Origin: a virus
Direction: 5' to 3' (one strand)
DNA length: 64,000 nt
Virus record (IMG/VR): IMGVR_UViG_3300025898_000005
Coordinates: 1-64,000 of that record
The notes beneath the pieces are model-generated. The model saw only the letters and a program-made list of their open reading frames with translations. It was not told where the DNA came from and made no database searches. Shown one piece after another: positions 52,462 through 60,953 of this stretch. Both the position numbers and the translations under genes were made by a program. The number at the start of each line of letters is the position of its first letter. Position 1 is the first letter of the stretch.

Positions 52462-52841
52462 AGAATCTATCCGAACCACCTATCGGCATCCTGCTGACCA
52501 TGGGCCAGAAAGTGATCGATGCCAATGGCGGCATCCGGCCCTTTCAGGAACATTTCACCAACTGCGTGAATAATGGCGGTCTTTGGCTGCAAAAGAGCCG
52601 GGCCGCTCCCCAGCACGATATCGCCCATATCTATCTGGTTTGCGAAAATTCCATCTGGGGGCGGGTATATTATGGCGGTTATTGCAAAGAGATCAACAAA
52701 ACGGTCTTTATGCTGGATGGGGAGGAACGCCGGTTCCCGTGGCCCCATATGATGCTGGCCGGTCCGATGGATATGCCGCCCCATGATATCCCCATGCGGG
52801 GCTTTCAGGGATTTCGATATGTATATAAAAACCTTTGGTAA
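52458..52841 (+). CDS. Hypothetical protein
   Basis: A 127-aa protein. Mixed composition with IAHIYLVCENSIWGRVYYGGY in the middle and aromatic C-terminus (GFQGFRYVYKNLW). It is probably an alpha/beta protein of the early operon. Start overlaps the previous stop (ATGA), end overlaps the next start (TAATG). Function not readable. Confidence 0.5.
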   Translation: MKNLSEPPIGILLTMGQKVIDANGGIRPFQEHFTNCVNNGGLWLQKSRAAPQHDIAHIYLVCENSIWGRVYYGGYCKEINKTVFMLDGEERRFPWPHMMLAGPMDMPPHDIPMRGFQGFRYVYKNLW

Positions 52842-53386
52842 TGCTAAGATATAAAGGTAAAAAAAGAAGAGATTATCCCCAGGGTGTCATCCACCTGCCA
52901 ATGGATATATGGGTAGATTTCACCCATCACAATAATATAGAAGTGCTGCATAAGGTTGGGAAAATACTTTCTTTTCTTTATGATAATAGAACTGATTATC
53001 AATGGTGCAGGCACAGATTACCAAACCCAAAATCCAGGCAGGAACTTCATGAATTTTTTAAAAGGATACGTCCCAGGTTTCGCTATGAGCATGAATGGGC
53101 GGACCTTAGAAAGGAATTTACATCCTTCTATTATGCCCCCCGTCCTAAATATTGGAATGAAGTGTTGCCTGATAAAGTGGTCCTATGGGCATCCAGGCGA
53201 CTGGCGGCTCTTCAAGGAAAAGAAGCATGTGTCGATAATTTTCGGGTGGCGCGGGTCGGAAACACCTGCCAGGAACGCCGATATCGACGGCAGGTAAAAG
53301 ATGGTTGTTGCGGCTTTATGGATATCATTGAAATTTGCCCGCACGATGGGCATGCATATCGCCTTGGATTTAACTATGGGCATTAA
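52841..53386 (+). CDS. Hypothetical basic protein
   Basis: A 181-aa protein from ATG 52841 overlapping the preceding stop (TAATG); a TTG at 52835 is less likely. It is Arg/Lys/Tyr-rich (RYKGKKRRDYPQGVIHL, ELHEFFKRIRPRFRYEHEWA), with Cys and His clusters near the end (CVDNF, CQERRYRRQVKDGCCG, CPHDGHAY), suggesting possible metal or nucleic-acid binding. Family unknown. Confidence 0.5.
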   Translation: MLRYKGKKRRDYPQGVIHLPMDIWVDFTHHNNIEVLHKVGKILSFLYDNRTDYQWCRHRLPNPKSRQELHEFFKRIRPRFRYEHEWADLRKEFTSFYYAPRPKYWNEVLPDKVVLWASRRLAALQGKEACVDNFRVARVGNTCQERRYRRQVKDGCCGFMDIIEICPHDGHAYRLGFNYGH

Positions 53387-53411
53387 ACGGTAATCAATTA
53401 AATTAAACTAT

Positions 53412-54086
53412 ATGGCTAAACAGACACCCCCTGAACTTTCGATGGATGATGTGCATGAAAATGCCCGGCTGGCAGATATCGGCGGTGCCGATAATTCCGG
53501 AAATTCCGATGATGATGAACCGAAAGAAAAAAGGAAACGCGGCCGACCACCCGGCAAAAAGGAACCGGAAGCTGCCGCCCCCCGCATGCGCAAACCGGTA
53601 GAGATCCGCGCCGGCGCCCTGAAGGACAAAATATTCTGTTCCTTCGCCTATGACCACAATCTTAGTCCGACCGCGACCAACGAAGTAAGGATAAAGTCGG
53701 AAGTCCCGGTCCATCCCGATATGGTGGAGGCCTTCAAAAAGTTCATCCCTCACATGGCCATCATCTTCCAGGGAATCCGTCAGGAGGACCTGGACGGTGA
53801 TCTTCCCCAGGATGAACACGATCCCATCTTCATCAAACTGGCTTCCTACGATGTCACCGCCTTCAAATTGGAAGAGTACGATGACGCGGAAGCCATCATC
53901 TTGATCGGGTCGGAATCCCTGCCTACCGGCGAAGCCCGGCTGGAAACCCCGCCGATTAAATTCGCCAATTCAAAATATTCCAACGCCGGGGAACTGCGGA
54001 TCGTAACCGATGACGTTCTTTTTGAGATTGAAGAATATTTGAATGGCCGGAAAAAGGCCGAAGATATCCAGACATCGCTTTTTTAG
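53412..54086 (+). CDS. AT-hook protein with possible clamp-binding tail
   Basis: A 224-aa protein. An AT-hook-like motif (KRKRGRPPGKK, about residues 40-50) is followed by a folded domain (IFCSFAYDHNLSPTATNEVRI and later PDMVEAFKKFIPHMAIIFQG). The final residues QTSLF match the QxxLF type of beta-clamp-binding peptide at the extreme C-terminus. It may bind A/T-rich DNA and the host sliding clamp. The whole protein family is not recognised. A terminator follows. Confidence 0.5.
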   Translation: MAKQTPPELSMDDVHENARLADIGGADNSGNSDDDEPKEKRKRGRPPGKKEPEAAAPRMRKPVEIRAGALKDKIFCSFAYDHNLSPTATNEVRIKSEVPVHPDMVEAFKKFIPHMAIIFQGIRQEDLDGDLPQDEHDPIFIKLASYDVTAFKLEEYDDAEAIILIGSESLPTGEARLETPPIKFANSKYSNAGELRIVTDDVLFEIEEYLNGRKKAEDIQTSLF

Positions 54087-54100
54087 TCGTAACCAAAACG

Positions 54101-54127
54101 GCCCCGCCAGCTGGTGGGGCTTACTTT
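54101..54127 (+). terminator. Probable terminator
   Basis: GCCCCGCC pairs with GGTGGGGC (one G-T) around an AGCT loop; TTACTTT follows. The T run is imperfect. Confidence 0.5.
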
Positions 54128-54140
54128 AAGATAAAATTCA

Positions 54141-55838
54141 ATGGTATATGGTTCAGTTTGTTCTGGGATAGAATGTGCCACGGTCGCATGGCATCCGCTT
54201 GGATGGACCCCGGCGTGGTTCAGTGAGATAGAACCCTTCCCTTGCCGGTTACTTGCCCATTATTACCCCACCGTGCCCAACCTGGGCGATATGCTCAAAC
54301 TACATGAAAAAGAAATCTTCCAGCAATCAAACATCGATGTCCTGGTCGGAGGAACCCCCTGCCAATCCTTCAGCACCGCCGGCCTCCGGGCAGGACTTGA
54401 CAGTCCTAATGGAAACCTGGCCCTGCAGTTTTGTAGAATTCTTACAATTAAGCGGCCGCGCTGGTTTGTTTGGGAGAACGTCCCCGGCGTTTTTTCATCT
54501 AAAAAAGGGGAAGACTTCCGATCAATCCTTTGCGGGTTTTCAGAATGCGGGTATAGTTGCGCCTGGCGGGTGCTGGACGCTAAGTTTTTCGGAGTACCCC
54601 AGCGCCGCCGTAGAGTCTTCGTTGTCGGATATCTTGGAAACGACTGGCGACCACCTGCAGCGGTACTATTTGAGCCCGAAGGCTTGCGAAGGGATATTGC
54701 GCCGGGCAGCGGCAAGGGGAAGGCAGTTGCCGCCCTTACTAAAACAGGCGTTGGAACATGTGGTGCAGATGACAACCAAGCCCAAGCCGGACACATTATC
54801 GTCGGAACCATAGACGCCAGCGACGACGGGAAAAAGCAAAATTTGATCTGTTGGTCGATCATGCCGATGAACAGTTCAAAGGATTACAAGGCCAGAGAAG
54901 TAGAGGTTTCCCAGCCCATCACCACCCAGCAGGGTATTTCAAATAATGGCGGCGATATCGTTCAGCAGTTCCCGCAAGGCTTTCAATCCAGCCAGTCCGA
55001 CCTACGCCTTGTCGATACCCACGCCACGTTGGACGCCAACAATGGGCCGCGCCAGCATAACGGAATCATTAACGGATCGATCGTCAGGCGGTTGACGCCT
55101 TTGGAATGCGAACGCCTGCAAGGATTCCCGGAAATTTTAAACGAAGTATTTATATGCGTGGACGAGAAACAAGAAAATGCATTATTTGCGGAACAGAATT
55201 TACTGCTCCTAAAGCAAAAAATAAAAGAACTTGTGGCCGTGCATGTGCAGACAAACTCCGTGCAATCAATTCTTCAAATACACAATGCAGAAAAATTACT
55301 ATTATCTGTCAATGGTGCGGAAAAGGAAAAAAGGTTTCCCCTACCTATGGCAACCGCCGATTTTGTTCATCTCCTTGCGCTTATGCCTTCAATAGTGGAC
55401 CGAACAATAAGTTATGGAAAGGAGGAATTACCCGATTGCATCAAACTTTTTTCACAAGCCTTGAATGGAAACGGGTTTGTCAGGTTATCTGGGCAAGATA
55501 TCAAAGAGTTTGCCAGCGATGTGGAAAGCGGCATCGCCATGGTGAAAAGACTTTCGAAGTCCATCATGTCAGAAGTTGGGCTAAATATCCCAGTCTTAGA
55601 ACAGTTCCTGAAAATCTGGTCCTCCTTTGTTACAACTGCCATAAATTCGTTCATTCCAGACGAAATAAAAAGCGTTGGTTCTTACTGGATTAGAGTATCT
55701 ATACCTCATGGATATACTGCCATCCCCGGCGCGGTGGATACGCCCAGATATGAGGCTATTGGTAATAGTATGGCCGTGCCGGTGATGTACTGGATTGGCC
55801 AACGGATTGATAAAGTAGATAAAATATTCAACAAATGA
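54141..55838 (+). CDS. DNA cytosine-5 methyltransferase with 192-codon insertion
   Basis: A 565-aa frame. C5-methyltransferase motifs are in order: motif I SVCSGIE (5-11), motif IV GGTPCQSFS with catalytic Cys74, motif VI ENVPG (112-116), motif VIII QRRRRVF (154-160), motif IX RRLTPLECERLQGFP (about 316-330) and motif X EAIGNSMAVPV (about 537-547). Between IX and X, residues about 332-522 have no methyltransferase character. They are the out-of-frame reading of an HNH endonuclease gene. Removing 55133-55708 (576 nt) gives GFPDGYTA, a normal junction. The enzyme would methylate cytosine and may protect phage DNA. Whether the inserted form is active is open. Confidence 0.85.
   Translation: MVYGSVCSGIECATVAWHPLGWTPAWFSEIEPFPCRLLAHYYPTVPNLGDMLKLHEKEIFQQSNIDVLVGGTPCQSFSTAGLRAGLDSPNGNLALQFCRILTIKRPRWFVWENVPGVFSSKKGEDFRSILCGFSECGYSCAWRVLDAKFFGVPQRRRRVFVVGYLGNDWRPPAAVLFEPEGLRRDIAPGSGKGKAVAALTKTGVGTCGADDNQAQAGHIIVGTIDASDDGKKQNLICWSIMPMNSSKDYKAREVEVSQPITTQQGISNNGGDIVQQFPQGFQSSQSDLRLVDTHATLDANNGPRQHNGIINGSIVRRLTPLECERLQGFPEILNEVFICVDEKQENALFAEQNLLLLKQKIKELVAVHVQTNSVQSILQIHNAEKLLLSVNGAEKEKRFPLPMATADFVHLLALMPSIVDRTISYGKEELPDCIKLFSQALNGNGFVRLSGQDIKEFASDVESGIAMVKRLSKSIMSEVGLNIPVLEQFLKIWSSFVTTAINSFIPDEIKSVGSYWIRVSIPHGYTAIPGAVDTPRYEAIGNSMAVPVMYWIGQRIDKVDKIFNK
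55133..55708 (+). mobile_element. HNH homing-endonuclease insertion in methyltransferase gene
   Basis: The insert is 576 nt, 192 codons, so it preserves the host frame, and that frame has no stop throughout. It consists almost entirely of the 540-nt HNH gene, with 21 nt before and 15 nt after. That leaves no room for an intron core outside the ORF. Boundaries are placed by restoring the normal GFPDGYT sequence and could be shifted by a base or two. Confidence 0.75.
55154..55693 (+). CDS. HNH endonuclease nested out of frame in methyltransferase gene
   Basis: A 179-aa protein from ATG 55154 (gtatttatATGCG); 55106 would start in the methyltransferase motif IX and is rejected. Two zinc-finger-like units (CIICGTEF...CGRAC; CQWCGKGK...CSSPC) are followed by an HNH domain: CQRCGKRH, then FEVHHVRSW, then NLVLLCYNCHKFVH, giving the H-N-H and two Cys pairs. 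This is the architecture of phage homing endonucleases. It reads in a different frame from the methyltransferase over its whole length. It probably spreads its own insertion by cutting the uninterrupted gene. Confidence 0.85.
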   Translation: MRGRETRKCIICGTEFTAPKAKNKRTCGRACADKLRAINSSNTQCRKITIICQWCGKGKKVSPTYGNRRFCSSPCAYAFNSGPNNKLWKGGITRLHQTFFTSLEWKRVCQVIWARYQRVCQRCGKRHRHGEKTFEVHHVRSWAKYPSLRTVPENLVLLCYNCHKFVHSRRNKKRWFLLD

Positions 55839-56116
55839 CCCAGAATCAACAGGATACGCTAATCGATATGCTCCGGGGTGCCTATCTCATAAAGACCCGG
55901 GACAGCAATAAACGGCCCTGCTATAAACTCTATACCGGAAACAACAGCCCGCTCCGGTATATCAAAAACAGCCATTTGCCTCCCTGGGATTGTTTAAAGG
56001 TATCGAAGTCCGATCCGAACAGAATCGGACTGAGCCGGCGGACGATCCAGGGATATCACGGGAAATCCATTATTAAAAAATTGTACCTAAAATATCGGAA
56101 GGATGGAATTAAATAA
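55835..56116 (+). CDS. Small basic protein between two methyltransferases
   Basis: A 93-aa protein overlapping the cytosine methyltransferase by 4 nt and the next gene by 14 nt. Lys/Arg/Tyr-rich (KRPCYKLYTGNNSPLRYIKN, GLSRRTIQGYHGKSI) and possibly DNA-binding. No family recognised. Confidence 0.5.
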   Translation: MTQNQQDTLIDMLRGAYLIKTRDSNKRPCYKLYTGNNSPLRYIKNSHLPPWDCLKVSKSDPNRIGLSRRTIQGYHGKSIIKKLYLKYRKDGIK

Positions 56117-57077
56117 ATTTACCCAGGGGGAGGCATTGGAGCAATTGCGGAAGATGCCGGATAATTTGGTCCACTGTATCGTAACATCGCCACCCTACTG
56201 GGGTCTTAGGAATTACGGGGTGGATCAACAGTTGGGCATGGAGCATACCCCGGAAGGATATATCCAGAACATGGTGGACGTATTCCGGGAATGCCGGCGG
56301 CTTCTCCGGGATGACGGCACCCTGTGGCTGAACCTGGGCGATACCTATATGGGCGGCAAAGGGGCCAACGGTGCATCACAGGCCTACAGCCAGCATACGA
56401 ACGCCATCAACCAGGTTGCCCTTCATACTACCGCACCGGGAGAATTCCGGCCGAATGATCGCCCCCACCCTTTTATAAAGGCAAAGGAACTGGTGGGGAT
56501 ACCCTGGCGGGTCGCGCTGGCGTTGCAGGCAGACGGATGGTATTTACGACAAGATATTATATGGCATAAGCCGAACCCCATGCCGGAATCGGTAACGGAC
56601 CGGTGTACGAAGGCCCATGAATACATCTTTCTTTTGACGAAGGGGAAAAAGTATTACTACAATGCTGCCGCCATTGCTGAAAAGGCTATCTACTCCAACG
56701 TGGCCGGCATGGATTCAACCGGGTATAAGGATGCGATGAAGTTCAATAAAAAGATGGCCGGCACCGGTCTACAGAGCAAAAGGAAAGATTACCCTGGCGC
56801 CGATATCGGCACCCGCAATAAAAGGTCAGTCTGGCCCATTGCCACGATTCCTTATAAGGATGCCCACTTTGCGACCTTCCCCGAAGAGCTACCCCGCCTT
56901 TGCCTGCTGGCCGGCTGTCCTGTAGGCGGGATCATGCTGGATCCTTTTTCCGGGGCTGGAACCGGCCCGATGGTGGCCCGGATGCTGGGGATCAACTTCT
57001 ACGCCATCGAACTAAACCCGAAATACATCAAACTGGCGGAACGCCGCCTGAAAAAAAGACTGGGACTTTTTATATGA
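56103..57077 (+). CDS. N4/N6 DNA methyltransferase, beta class
   Basis: A 324-aa protein. Motif IV TSPPYWG (28-34) precedes motif I LDPFSGAGTG (about 279-288) and IELNPKYIKLAERRL near the C-terminus, the circular order of the beta class (N6_N4_Mtase family). LLRDDGTLWLNLGD is the usual motif V region. It transfers a methyl group from S-adenosylmethionine to the exocyclic amine of adenine or cytosine. It lacks a partner restriction enzyme, so phage DNA protection is the likely role. Confidence 0.9.
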   Translation: MELNKFTQGEALEQLRKMPDNLVHCIVTSPPYWGLRNYGVDQQLGMEHTPEGYIQNMVDVFRECRRLLRDDGTLWLNLGDTYMGGKGANGASQAYSQHTNAINQVALHTTAPGEFRPNDRPHPFIKAKELVGIPWRVALALQADGWYLRQDIIWHKPNPMPESVTDRCTKAHEYIFLLTKGKKYYYNAAAIAEKAIYSNVAGMDSTGYKDAMKFNKKMAGTGLQSKRKDYPGADIGTRNKRSVWPIATIPYKDAHFATFPEELPRLCLLAGCPVGGIMLDPFSGAGTGPMVARMLGINFYAIELNPKYIKLAERRLKKRLGLFI

Positions 57078-57820
57078 AATATGATAATCAAAAGGTCGGA
57101 CTGGGTCTTTCTGGCGGCATAAATTCTATGGCTGTTCTTTGCTGGCTGATAGAAACCGGTGAGCAGCCGGCGGAATTACATATTTATTATGCCCATTTTG
57201 CCGAACACTCCCCGGATACTTTTCAATTTGTGGCTGACGGCATTAGGATGGCCAGGAAACATTTCAATAAGGTGGTGGTGAAAATTACCAGTAATAGCGT
57301 TCTGGCCTATTTCGAGAAGATACGCATGATTCCCCACCCCAGGCAATCTCCTTGCACAGGGCATCTGAAGACTTTTCCGATGGAGGCATACTGGATAGAT
57401 AACGGCGTTTCTATAGACCTTATCGGGTATGTAAAGGAAGAGAAGAGAAGAATGGATAAAATACTGGCCAACGGATCTAATAACCTTTTTACCAGTAAGG
57501 ATTTCCCCATCCATCTTTTTACCAATGAATGGTGTTTCGATATTGTGGATCGTATGCTGGGGTGGCATCCGGCTATTTATGACATTCGGGACGATAAGGG
57601 TAATCGGGTGTTTTCCCACAATAATTGTCTCCCTTGTAAAAACATGTGGATCAAAGCCATGAAGGATGTACAAACATATTATCCACGATATATGCAGCGA
57701 GCGATTGCTACTTCCAATAAACTGAAATCTTACTGGGGACGAGAGGCGGATAAATATTATACGGAATTTGGCAGGGAGGATTTCGAACCGGGACAGTGCG
57801 CTGTTTGCGCTTTTGATTAA
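57074..57820 (+). CDS. PP-loop ATPase, PAPS-reductase-like
   Basis: A 248-aa protein starting in the previous stop (ATGA). SGGINS (13-18) is a PP-loop that binds ATP pyrophosphate, as in PAPS reductase, DndC and tRNA thiolation enzymes. TGHLKTFPMEAYW near residue 97 and the C-terminal pairs CLPC and CAVC are typical of the phage PAPS-reductase group. It may catalyse sulfur or nucleotide chemistry on DNA or RNA; no Dnd partners were seen. The adjacent methyltransferases and helicase suggest DNA modification, but this is inference. Confidence 0.75.
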   Translation: MKYDNQKVGLGLSGGINSMAVLCWLIETGEQPAELHIYYAHFAEHSPDTFQFVADGIRMARKHFNKVVVKITSNSVLAYFEKIRMIPHPRQSPCTGHLKTFPMEAYWIDNGVSIDLIGYVKEEKRRMDKILANGSNNLFTSKDFPIHLFTNEWCFDIVDRMLGWHPAIYDIRDDKGNRVFSHNNCLPCKNMWIKAMKDVQTYYPRYMQRAIATSNKLKSYWGREADKYYTEFGREDFEPGQCAVCAFD

Positions 57821-57835
57821 CAATGAAATTTTTAT

Positions 57836-59527
57836 ATGAGCGATATCATCACAGCTACAGAAACGAAAGCCGGCTTTCAGATCCGGTTCATATTCCGGGG
57901 AGATATTTACCGGGCCATCAAAGAGATAGATAAATCCTATTGGCTACCGAAAGAACGCGTCTGGGTAGTCCCTAAGCGCAAATCTGAAGAACTCAAACGG
58001 ATAATGGCCCGCTTCAACAAGACCGATTACGACAGTAATATGGTGGTCGGCGCCCAGATGGATATGATCGAGGAAGAAGCCTACATCGTGGATAAGACCA
58101 TGCCGAAACTCACCATCGATATCCCCCTGCTGATGAAACTCCGACACTATCAGGAAGATGGGGTGGCCTATTCCCTGGAAAAACATAGTGTTTTGATGGG
58201 GGACCAGCAGGGCCTGGGGAAATCTGGGACCGCCATCGCCACCGTGATCGCGGCCAATGCCTTTCCCTGCCTGATCATCTGCAAGTCCGCCCTGGCCACC
58301 AACTGGGAGAATGAAGTAAAACTTTGGAGTACGAAGAAGGCTGTCCGGTTCAATGATACCGTTAAACGGTCCTGGCCGGCACTCTTCCAGGTGGGATTTT
58401 GTGACTTCGGCATTGTATCTTACGATTCCATAAAGAAATACTTCGTGCGGGGCATCCTGCCATACGACAAAACAAAGGAGGCTTTCCATACTAAACACAT
58501 CGATCTTAGGCCGGAAGCCACCATGTTTAAATCCGTGATCGTCGACGAAAGCCACCTTTGTAAAGATCCCACCACCCTGCGGACGAAGATGACTACCAAA
58601 ATGTGCATGGGCCGCGATTATCGGTTCCTACTTTCAGGTACCCCTGTCCTGAATAATCCGGAAGAACTATTCCCCCAGCTGGTGATGCTGGGCAAAAGCC
58701 ACCTTTTCGGAAAACCTGCGGAATTCAAAGCCCTCTACGGGAAAGGGCCAAAGCAGCGGAAGGCGCTGCCTTACCTGAACCATCTACTACATAAACATTG
58801 CTATTTCCGGCGCCTGAAGTCGGAAGTGGCCAAAGAGATACCCCCGAAGACCAGGCAGGTGGTCCTGTGTGACATCGACAACCGGGAGGAATATGACGAA
58901 GCAAAGTACAACTTCCAGAAATTCCTGAAGGAACGCCTGAACATGACAGATGGAAAGATCGATAAGGCATTGAGGGCGGAAGCTCTTGTGCAAATAGGCC
59001 ACCTGAAGCATCTGTCAGCCAAAGGGAAACTGCAGCATATTTACGAATGGATGGACAGCCTGGATGAAGAAGATGAAAAGGCGGTTATCTTTGCCTTTCA
59101 TAAGGACATCCAGGAAGAACTTTATCGGTATAAACCGGGGACCGTCCGGCTTTGCGGTACCGCCGCTCCGGACTTCCTGGCCAAAAGAAAGACGGCCTTC
59201 CAAACTGACCCGACCACAAAGCGGATCATCTGTAGTCTGATGGCGGATGCCGAAGGCCATACCCTGACAGCGGCCAGCAATCTGGCCATGTATGAACTAC
59301 CCTGGCACTTCGGAAAGGCCGAACAATGTGAAGACCGTATCCACCGTATCGGTACTATCTATCCGGTAACGATCAGTTACTTCCTGGGGGAAAATACCAT
59401 CGATCGGAAGATTTATGATCTTATTATGGAGAAAAAGGGCATACACGATGCCATTACCGGAACGGTAGATGATTCTGAAGAAAGTGTAAAAGACCTCCTT
59501 ATAAACTCTTTATTTAACGAATTATGA
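57836..59527 (+). CDS. SNF2/HARP-like DNA helicase
   Basis: A 563-aa protein. A HARP-like N-terminal region (residues about 10-60) is followed by superfamily 2 helicase motifs: Walker A DQQGLGKS near 122-129, DESH (in VIVDESHL, near 239-242), SGTPVLNN (motif III) and QCEDRIHRIG (motif VI) near 500. This resembles SMARCAL1-type fork-remodelling or annealing helicases found in phages. It probably restarts replication forks or branch-migrates recombination intermediates together with RecT. Confidence 0.82.
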   Translation: MSDIITATETKAGFQIRFIFRGDIYRAIKEIDKSYWLPKERVWVVPKRKSEELKRIMARFNKTDYDSNMVVGAQMDMIEEEAYIVDKTMPKLTIDIPLLMKLRHYQEDGVAYSLEKHSVLMGDQQGLGKSGTAIATVIAANAFPCLIICKSALATNWENEVKLWSTKKAVRFNDTVKRSWPALFQVGFCDFGIVSYDSIKKYFVRGILPYDKTKEAFHTKHIDLRPEATMFKSVIVDESHLCKDPTTLRTKMTTKMCMGRDYRFLLSGTPVLNNPEELFPQLVMLGKSHLFGKPAEFKALYGKGPKQRKALPYLNHLLHKHCYFRRLKSEVAKEIPPKTRQVVLCDIDNREEYDEAKYNFQKFLKERLNMTDGKIDKALRAEALVQIGHLKHLSAKGKLQHIYEWMDSLDEEDEKAVIFAFHKDIQEELYRYKPGTVRLCGTAAPDFLAKRKTAFQTDPTTKRIICSLMADAEGHTLTAASNLAMYELPWHFGKAEQCEDRIHRIGTIYPVTISYFLGENTIDRKIYDLIMEKKGIHDAITGTVDDSEESVKDLLINSLFNEL

Positions 59528-59919
59528 AAGTCAACACCAAAGCATTGACAGCTTCCACCCGGGGAATCCGGGGGTTTATCGCAAAAAACAAACTCTACAT
59601 TGACCGAGCCCGGGGATGGCTGGGTATTCCCCAGTACCTCATTCAAAGCCTCACCCTCATTGCGGCCGTTGGATATGCGGATTGGATAAAGCGGCATCCC
59701 CTCCTGGTCACGATCATAGGTATGGGGATCATCCTGGCCCTGCTGATCATTGTAGGGTTGATCGAAAAGATCACCGGGATAGTGCAGGCCGAATACGGGA
59801 GGATATCCAGTTTGAGCCCCGTCTATCAGGACATTTTTTCGGAATTCGCTGAAATACGCAAACAGAATGAAGAAATAATTTCTTTACTTAAATCCCCCGC
59901 AGACAATGAAAAGAAATAA
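59524..59919 (+). CDS. Membrane protein, unknown
   Basis: A 131-aa protein overlapping the helicase by 4 nt. Two hydrophobic segments (IPQYLIQSLTLIAAVGYA and LLVTIIGMGIILALLIIVGL) and then a soluble coiled tail. Probably inserts in the inner membrane with the C-terminus in the cytoplasm. A role in superinfection exclusion or lysis control is possible but not shown. Overlaps the next micro-ORF. Confidence 0.55.
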   Translation: MKVNTKALTASTRGIRGFIAKNKLYIDRARGWLGIPQYLIQSLTLIAAVGYADWIKRHPLLVTIIGMGIILALLIIVGLIEKITGIVQAEYGRISSLSPVYQDIFSEFAEIRKQNEEIISLLKSPADNEKK

Positions 59920-60010
59920 ATTATCCAAAGAATACCGGGATTTTAACTACGGTTGGATTCAAATAATTTTCGTGATCGCTCTTTTTTTAATTATTAAATA
60001 TTTATTATGA
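59906..60010 (+). CDS. Membrane micro-protein, 34 aa
   Basis: ATG 59906 overlaps the preceding gene by 14 nt, and its stop overlaps the next start (ATGA). A basic, polar start (KRNKLSKEYRDFNYGW) leads into one hydrophobic helix (IIFVIALFLIIKYLL). Coupled on both sides, so likely translated. Confidence 0.5.
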   Translation: MKRNKLSKEYRDFNYGWIQIIFVIALFLIIKYLL

Positions 60011-60336
60011 AACGATGCATTTTTGTTTTTGGGCTGGCCCTGGTGGTCGCCCCCGCTTTCTCCCAAGCCTTGGTGGCTCCGCACCCGGTCAAAAACTCCT
60101 GCACCGGCCAGTGGGCCATCCGCATGGGCCCGCACACCTTCATGGGTAAGTTTCACTACCAAGGCACCAACAAGATGGATGCTGTCCACTACGGGCAGGA
60201 ATTGAAGTTCCCCGATAGCGTGACGGCCGCCAATGTGCTGAAGACAATCCCGGAACTGGTCGATTATGTCGCCGGCGCCCGGCATGAACGGGATCACCAG
60301 CATGACAGTATTCCCCATTGCCACTATAACCAATAA
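60007..60336 (+). CDS. Small secreted protein
   Basis: A 109-aa protein. MKRCIFVFGLALVVAPAFSQ is a signal peptide; the mature part is His-rich towards the end (GARHERDHQHDSIPHCHYNQ), suggesting metal binding. Periplasmic location is predicted. It shares no recognisable family. It follows two membrane genes and precedes envelope-modifying enzymes. Confidence 0.55.
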   Translation: MKRCIFVFGLALVVAPAFSQALVAPHPVKNSCTGQWAIRMGPHTFMGKFHYQGTNKMDAVHYGQELKFPDSVTAANVLKTIPELVDYVAGARHERDHQHDSIPHCHYNQ

Positions 60337-60362
60337 CCCAGGAAACCACTAAATTAACTGCT

Positions 60363-60953
60363 ATGTACGATGACAACTACATCCATCCGTCCGCCATCAT
60401 TGACCGGAATGTAAAACTGGGATCCGGCAATCACATTGGGCCTTTTTGCGTGATAACCGGCAAAACCGTCATAGGGAATTGCAATCGCTTTGAAGGATTT
60501 TGTTCCATCGGCACGCCGCCGGAACATCGGGAATACTGGGCCGGGAAATATGATGGCGGTGTGAAAATTGGGGATAACTGCACCATCCGGGAGTACGTCA
60601 CGATCAATTCCGGGACCAAACAAGACACCATTGTCGGCGATGATGTGGTGATCCTCCGGGGCGCTCATGTAGGCCACGATGCCATCGTTTTAAGCAAAGC
60701 CACCATTTCCTGCAATGTATTGATAGGGGGCCATGCGACAGTCGGCGCTCATGCTAATCTTGGCCTGGGCTGTATTATCCATCAAAACCAGACCATCGCC
60801 CGGGGCTGCATGATTGGGATGGGTGCCGTGGTCACGAAGAAACTGATCACCGAACCTTTTAAAACGTATGTGGGCAATCCTGCCCGCCTGCTGGGGGACA
60901 ATACCAAACATCCGAATTACACCATTTTCATGCAACAATACCCAGGCGAATGA
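60363..60953 (+). CDS. LpxA-like left-handed beta-helix acyltransferase
   Basis: A 196-aa protein. The hexapeptide pattern IHPSAIIDRNVKLGSGNHIG, then GFCSIGTPPEHREY, CTIREYVTINSGT and VGHDAIV (with His about 102 and 105), matches LpxA, the first acyltransferase of lipid A synthesis. It lacks the helical C-terminal domain of full LpxA (about 260 aa). It could acylate or acetylate a UDP-sugar or surface sugar instead. A phage copy implies modification of the host envelope. It overlaps the GT2 gene by 4 nt. Confidence 0.75.
   Translation: MYDDNYIHPSAIIDRNVKLGSGNHIGPFCVITGKTVIGNCNRFEGFCSIGTPPEHREYWAGKYDGGVKIGDNCTIREYVTINSGTKQDTIVGDDVVILRGAHVGHDAIVLSKATISCNVLIGGHATVGAHANLGLGCIIHQNQTIARGCMIGMGAVVTKKLITEPFKTYVGNPARLLGDNTKHPNYTIFMQQYPGE

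Noticed and set aside
55133-55708. Group I intron or intein in the methyltransferase gene
   Set aside because: Only 36 nt of the insert lie outside the HNH ORF, no intron core was seen by eye, and intein splice motifs (start Cys/Ser, end HN) are not present at the edges. It is kept open as a test for the nested-gene finding.
57074-57820. DndC of a phosphorothioation system
   Set aside because: The PP-loop fits, but no DndB, DndD or DndE genes accompany it, so only the broad PP-loop family is claimed.
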